The notes beneath the pieces are model-generated. The model made no database searches and was not told the DNA's origin. It was given only the letters and a program-made list of their open reading frames with translations. DNA of 64,000 nucleotides from assembly GCA_030549495.1 (NCBI GenBank), contig JAUIRK010000987.1, positions 124,001 to 188,000 of the forward strand. The letters run 5' to 3'. Source of the stretch: Nectonema munidae. Taxonomy: Eukaryota > Nematomorpha > Nectonematoida > Nectonematidae. The first letter of the stretch is position 1. The number at the start of each line of letters is the position of its first letter. A program made the translations under genes and the position numbers. Positions 58,970 through 64,000 of this stretch are shown piece after piece.

Positions 58970-60380
58970 AAATATAAATCTTTAGAAAACATAATTTTTG
59001 GTTGACACGATTCTGAATTTGGTATTAAAAGGTTAAAAATATGTCATTTAGAAAAAATGTTTTAGACCTATTTGCAAAATAGTTTAATGTTTAACAGTTT
59101 AAACAATTTCATGTTATATCTTGAAAAACAGAAAAAGCTTAAGGATTGGCTCATTTTATTTTATTAGCTTAATTAGACAAAATAGATCAAACAAGATCAA
59201 GCCGGACCAGATTCAGAGCAGAAAAAAGTCTAATTGTAGAAACATATGAAAAAAGAAGAGATTTACAAAAAATATTGTATTGAAAAAAGGATCTCTAAGA
59301 GAAAATATTTTAATTCCATCATCCATTTTAAGATTGGAGTGTAAAAAAGATATTTTTCAATTAAAAAAAAGAAGGTAATATGATAACAGTTAGTATGATT
59401 TAAAGTCTAAACTCTCCTCTATAAAGCTAAAGCTTTATAAAACCCATTTTGATAAAAGTCTAATGTTGACAAACTTAACAAACAAAAGAAAATCTTGTAA
59501 TTATTTTTTAGTAAACAAAAAATTTTCAATCTAATTATTATCCTTGTTTTTGTTTCTGAAACATATACCTTTAATTTTTAACCATATTTTGACATTCAAA
59601 TTCAATCGTGATTATCCTCTAATATAATCAAAGAAAAAAAATAAAATTGTCAATGCATACTTAAATCATCCAAACATTCAATTCTGAGAAAATCTGCATA
59701 GTGTTGTAATTCTAATATTAATTTTCCATTTCAGCCCTTTTCAGCCTTCTAAATGGATCTCCATACGGCAGACTTCAGAGCTCTTGGAACATTCTTAGCC
59801 CAAGTCGTTGAACTACCAATTAACACCGCCCTTCTATGATTGCGAACTTATAGCACGCGTGCCAAGGGTGGAACGGGAGAGTTTTTTTGCTAGCACGCCA
59901 GTTATACTAAAAAATTTTTATACAAAACCATTTTTGTTCGATTAAAAACATATAAACCAGTTCAACTTTTTATTTGGAAAAAGTTTTATTTTTGAAGTAA
60001 AATTTTAATTACATTGGAACTTTACATCTGAGCACAATCCTAAACTCTTATTTTTAGAATTGATTCTAAAGAATATTTTATATTCATTATTTGAGCCTAA
60101 CACTTCAGAATTAGTATAATATTTAGGCGCTTCAGATATCATTTGTTATAGTGCTTTACCTATTATGATAAACATAAAAAATGTAAGAAAACACACTTGA
60201 TATTGAATAGAAGAATGTAATTCTAATAAATTTGTTTGTTGTAATTGTAATGGTTCTTTTAAATTTGAGGACAAAAACTATCCCTTATTGCGAAAAAAAT
60301 TGAATACAACAAAACTTTTTGCTTTATTGCTTTAAGATTTTATAAAAACAATAAAATGACTTTGAAAATATTACATATTA
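58970..60380. other. AT-rich stretch without supported genes
   Basis: A GC-richer patch at 59740-59900 ends with AGCACGCGTGCCAAGGGTGG, which resembles a SCAND3-type hAT terminus. Otherwise nothing was recognised. Confidence 0.3.
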
Positions 60381-60507
60381 ATTTTGGTAAAATCAAGAGA
60401 CTCTTTTAGTAAACTTTTAATTTTTATTGAAAAATCGAATCATGATATTATATTGATTATGAGCCTTATTTGTATAATAATAGTCTTCCCTACAATCAAA
60501 TATCTTT

Positions 60508-60855
60508 TCATCAATTCATGTAATGTGCCTGGTAGACTAATTCATTTTTCAAATGAAAAGCCTCTTCCACCCCTAACAATTTTAGATTTTTTTAAACTAG
60601 TGTATTTTCGATATGCAAATTTAATTAAAATATTTTCGCTGGAAGTATAGTATATAAATTCACCAATTTTGTAAAAAAAAATATATATAAAGTAGTCTTA
60701 TAAATTTAGGACTTTAGGTATGCTCTGAATACACTCTATTTTAAAAGATTGCTTGAATATTTGGTCTCCCGTGGTATTTCCAGACCACTAATTTTGAAAA
60801 TTGAAACAAAAAAATTTGCCCCCCCCCCCAAAAATTTTGAGGATGTGCGCCCCTG
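60508..60855. mobile_element. MITE, GATGTGCGCCCCTG family, left-variant copy
   Basis: Closely similar to 55751-56082, with the same variant left end and the same right terminus, GGATGTGCGCCCCTG. It has a poly-C run near the right end. Confidence 0.65.
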
Positions 60856-61200
60856 TTCTGTGGATATGGCTAAGGGTTCGAGCTCACATGGAAACCAATT
60901 GATTTGGTGGTATTTTAGCTTGAAGCCGAAAAACTCTGCAAGTTTTTGTTTACCATTCCTTTGTAGAAGAAGGATAGCTCCTGAGACTTTGTAGAGTGGG
61001 GAAGCATCCACGTGATTGTAAGATGGTCCATTTACCTTGGGATCGTTAAAACTTCTGCATATCTCAAGATACTTTCTACCTCCCCAAATGGATTCTCCAA
61101 CTCCCTTGTCCAAGCAATTTTTTGCTTACCTTCAAGTCCTTTGATGGCTGATTCCAAGGGTGAGTATATGGAGGAATATATTGTTAAACAAAGTAATAAT
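60850..61200 (-). mobile_element. Fossil LTR-retroelement pol fragment (RNase H region)
   Basis: Minus-strand sequence resembles the connection/RNase H part of a retroelement pol protein, with VDASPLYKVSGAILLLQRNG and FKLKYHQINWFPCELE. Only this short internal piece is present. It is broken, with no LTRs visible nearby. Its age cannot be estimated from one copy. It is bordered by the MITEs ending at 60855 and starting at 61217. Confidence 0.55.
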
Positions 61201-61216
61201 GCTCTGTAGGTTCTAG

Positions 61217-61565
61217 CAGTGCCCGCGCTACCTATATAATTTTGGGGCACGTGCCCCCCCCCCCCTGTATTAATCTTTGCCCTCCCCCCTAAAATTTTTG
61301 GTTTTGCCCCATGCACTTTTTAAAGGAAAAATAAATAAGCAAAAATTGTACACAATAATCTTATATAAATGCTGGTGTATGTGTATGTATAATATGAGAT
61401 TTCTATAGGTTTTTATACAGAAGTACTTCATGCTTTTCAGCAAAGTAATATAGGATATAAAGTAATATAGGAATTAAATTTTTTGCAAATGTATTTCTTT
61501 GCCCCATTTCAGCCCCCCCCCCCCCCCCCCCCCCCTCTTGAAATTTTGCTTTAGCGCGGGCACTG
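61217..61565. mobile_element. hAT MITE (CAGTGCCCGCGCTA ends), 349 bp
   Basis: It starts CAGTGCCCGCGCTACC and ends TTTAGCGCGGGCACTG. It is flanked by GGTTCTAG (61209-61216) and GGCTCTAG (61566-61573), a 7/8 duplication. It has poly-C tracts of about 14 and 24 nt near the ends. Confidence 0.85.
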
Positions 61566-61635
61566 GGCTCTAGGTGTTATTTTACCTTTAGTCCATTTCC
61601 ATCCTAAAAAGGCAACAATCAGGCTGTAAATGGAG

Positions 61636-61756
61636 ACAACCTTGGACACAGAAAATGATACTCGAGCGTCGCATATGTTCGATGTAAGTACAACCTTGGA
61701 CACTAAGAATGATAATTGAGCGCTTAGCAGATGCACAATGTAAGTACAACCTTGGA
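61636..61756. repeat. Short tandem duplication, unit about 55 bp
   Basis: Two and a fraction units share ACAACCTTGGACAC, GAATGATA and GATGTAAGT. Non-coding. Confidence 0.65.
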
Positions 61757-61785
61757 TCGAGATGTAGCTACAAGAACCTGCTGGC

Positions 61786-62330
61786 CAGGGCCCGCGCTAA
61801 CCAAAATTTTTTTGGGGGGTTCAAACTTTCTAGTGTGTTGAATATACACTTAAAGTTTTTTCAAAAAAAACTTTTATCAATGTGACAAAATATAGATATA
61901 GAAAATCATTTGAAAACTATCTTTGAGAAACAAAAATTAAAGAAGAATCATTTTATTAAAAAATTGTGAATAAGTTAATATTCCATGTTCAAACAGTTAA
62001 TGTTAGTTTTATTGGTTTTTTGTTAAAATTCTTTAGGAAATCATCAAATGTAACTTTCTTGGTGAGTTTTTTCCCTTGAGAAAGTATTATCAAGTTTTCT
62101 TTTCTTTCACTCAGCATCGACTGTCGTGAAGAAGTGAAAACTCTTTTAAGTGTTGAAAAACTTCTTTCACACGACGCTGTACTGATGCCTATTGTTAAAG
62201 CAGCTTAAAAAATATACTGTAAAGTAAATAATATTTTAGTAAAAATATCATAATTACCAATATACAGAAAAAAGATCTCATTACAGGCGGACTTGATTGG
62301 ATATAATTCCTTTAAAATACCAGAAATTTC
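61786..62330 (-). mobile_element. hAT element terminus with transposase C-terminal domain
   Basis: The terminus CAGGGCCCGCGCTAACC begins at 61786. On the minus strand 62030-62205 encodes LTIGISTASCERSFSTLKR followed by SERKENLIILS, the hAT dimerisation domain. The terminus differs from that of the MITE at 61217 by one base over CAGNGCCCGCGCTA, so that MITE could be a deletion derivative of this family. The remainder of the transposase is not visible. Confidence 0.7.
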
Positions 62331-62495
62331 TATTCCTGATGGTAAGTTCTTTCCCTCCAAAAAAGTTTTGATAACCTAGTTATGTCAAATATTAAAAACG
62401 ATTATTATAGAAAACGAATTATTCAAATGATAGATTACTAAGCACTGAGAAGATAAAATATTTTCGTCAGTCTTTATTTCAAGAAGAGTGCATAG

Positions 62496-64000
62496 AAGAA
62501 GAAGAAGAAATTTATTAAGAAACAAATCAATGATTATTATGATAAACAAAATTAAAAAAAAAAAAAAAACATGAACATTGTAGTATAAATAAATCGATAT
62601 ATTTCAAATACACCAAAGGTCATAGCCGCTTAAAAGGTGTAACTTAAGATATAAAATGAGATTAGAAAACAAAGGAGTATTTAGAATTTTGAAACAAAAT
62701 TAAAAGAAAGAAAGTAAAAAATATACACTAAAAATTGGTATTCACATTATGAAGAACATATATATATATATATATAAAATAAATCATACAATTTACAAAC
62801 ATTAATCGCACAAATAAATTAATAGTTAGAAATAAATAATAAAAAAAAAATATGTATTTTATAAAAAGAAAAAAAAAAGTATGCTAGCTAATCGCAATTT
62901 ATCAATTCAAACTTTTAGGTAAGCAGGAAAAACAATTAGTCTTAGTGCAAATATAAAAATATTTGTCAATAAACATTCTAGTCATTGCACTCTTTATTTT
63001 GTAGGTATAATCAAACTCATTGAAGTATAATGATAAGGTTTTATTCCAGAGCATACATACTCTGTACTTCAATGACTTTTGTTTATATTTAGAAAGATTA
63101 TATCTTGGTACAGCTAAATGATTAAGATTACGTAAGAAAAATGTTTTAAGTTCATAGTTATAAATAAACCAAGAAGAAAAGATTTCAGGTAGTTCTGAAC
63201 AATTGAACTTAATAAAGAAAATGGAAAGATAAAGTTGATATATGTCATCAAACTTCAAAATTTTATTTTCATAAAAAAGATTCGATGTATGTGCAAAGTA
63301 GGAAGTGTTGAATATAATTCGAATTACTTTTTTTTGGGCGATACTTATTTCATTAGTTGCAGCATAACCCCAATTAATGATGCTATACAAAAAATGGGGC
63401 ACAATTAAGGATTTATAAATGAGAAGTTTGACATTAATGGGTAAGAAATTACGAAAATGCTTAAGTATGCCTATAATACTGTTTACTTTCTTTAGGACTA
63501 ATAAACAGTGTGATTTCCAACTTAGTTTATTGTCAATAGTTAAGCCTAAAAAGTTGAATTGATTGACATAATCGAAAGGCAAAATAGGAGCACTTATTTT
63601 TGGAATACTAGGAAAACATAAAGCTTTGCATTTACTCAGGTTCAAATTCAAAGAATTAGATAGAAACCAATCTCTTAGCTTGTTAAATTTATCCATTAAA
63701 ATGGGTCATCTTTAGAGGCTAGAATTGCAATATCATCAGCATAAAGGTAAAGTTTATCAAATATTCCTGTTGTTGAAACATCATTAATGTATATTGAAAA
63801 CAAGATTGGACCTAATACCGAGCCTTGTGGTACTCCACATTTTATTGTTTGAGTCTCCGAATAGATTCCATTTAAAAAAACACATTGCTGTCTATTGGAT
63901 AAGTAGGAAGAAAAGAGAGATAAAGAATTTTGAGAAAAGCCATATCTATGTAATTTATCAATAAGAACATTGTGGGAAATACTGTCAAAAGCCTTTGACA
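62496..64000 (-). mobile_element. LINE (CR1/L2/Daphne-like), running off the right edge
   Basis: The 3' end is a short (TTC)n tract (GAAGAAGAAGAA on plus at about 62496-62511), followed inward by an AT-rich 3' UTR of about 390 bp. RT coding continues past the window end, so this copy is longer than the one at 18.4-19.7 kb. Confidence 0.7.
62902..64000 (-). pseudogene. LINE reverse transcriptase, C-terminal two-thirds, one frameshift
   Basis: From the window edge inward the minus strand encodes KAFDSISHNVLIDKLHRYGF, then GVPQGSVLGPILF and the catalytic box LYLYADDIAIL (YADD, near 63740). A shift of frame at about 63700 leads into the second frame (62902-63696), which carries FNFLGLTIDNKLSW, LLIYKSLIVPHFLYSIINWG and a basic tail ending CTKTNCFSC. 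The frameshift makes this copy inactive unless it is a sequencing error. There is no RNase H. Confidence 0.75.

Noticed and set aside
60384-61316. Several overlapping frames on both strands, including a plus-strand 88-codon frame
   Set aside because: They overlap MITEs and the fossil pol fragment. Only the minus-strand pol similarity is meaningful.

Overview
This is an AT-rich, intron-bearing animal nuclear sequence. It is dense with DNA transposons, MITEs and LINE fragments, and two conserved host genes can be read through it exon by exon. The gene families, very short introns and transposon mix suggest an invertebrate, most likely an arthropod. A copepod would fit, but the species cannot be fixed from the sequence alone.

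Host genes. (1) At the left edge, on the minus strand, lies one serine-rich, disordered coding exon (477-947) of an unidentified gene. (2) A fragment that looks like helices 6-7 of a rhodopsin-type GPCR lies at 20278-20646. (3) RanBPM (RANBP9/10 family) lies on the plus strand, 23468-42461. Its 14 exons sum to 1698 nt (565 codons plus stop) and carry SPRY, LisH, CTLH and CRA domains. (4) CDK10 (PISSLRE-type kinase) lies on the minus strand, 56901-43691. Seven exons are visible, and the start-codon exon lies upstream and was not found. RanBPM and CDK10 converge with about 1.2 kb between their stop codons. In both genes most introns are either tiny (47-97 nt) or kilobase-sized. The large introns hold most of the transposons in the middle of the window.

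Layout. 1-12 kb: a hAT element with an 8-bp duplication nested in an uncharacterised multicopy family, then Merlin-like, piggyBac and second hAT remnants. 13-20 kb: a 5'-truncated LINE with intact RT/RNase H coding and a 12-bp target duplication, plus a second LINE family. 20.7-22.1 kb: a hAT MITE and a hAT tail. 22.2-23.3 kb: an uninterrupted (GAA)n array of about 1.08 kb ending about 180 bp before the RanBPM start codon. 23.5-42.5 kb: RanBPM with MITEs, a tRNA-like sequence and a 0.75-kb repeat pair in its introns. 43.7-56.9 kb: CDK10, one intron of which holds a piggyBac transposase whose catalytic segment has expanded into a 180-bp (60-codon) satellite array. 57-64 kb: a ZBED-type hAT remnant, MITEs, a fossil LTR-retroelement fragment and a LINE running off the right edge.

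The most unusual items are the transposase-derived satellite, its centre-directed loss of G and C bases (probably a consensus-quality artefact), the long pure GAA array next to RanBPM, a GC-AG intron in CDK10, and a 48-nt stop-free intron inside the RanBPM SPRY domain.
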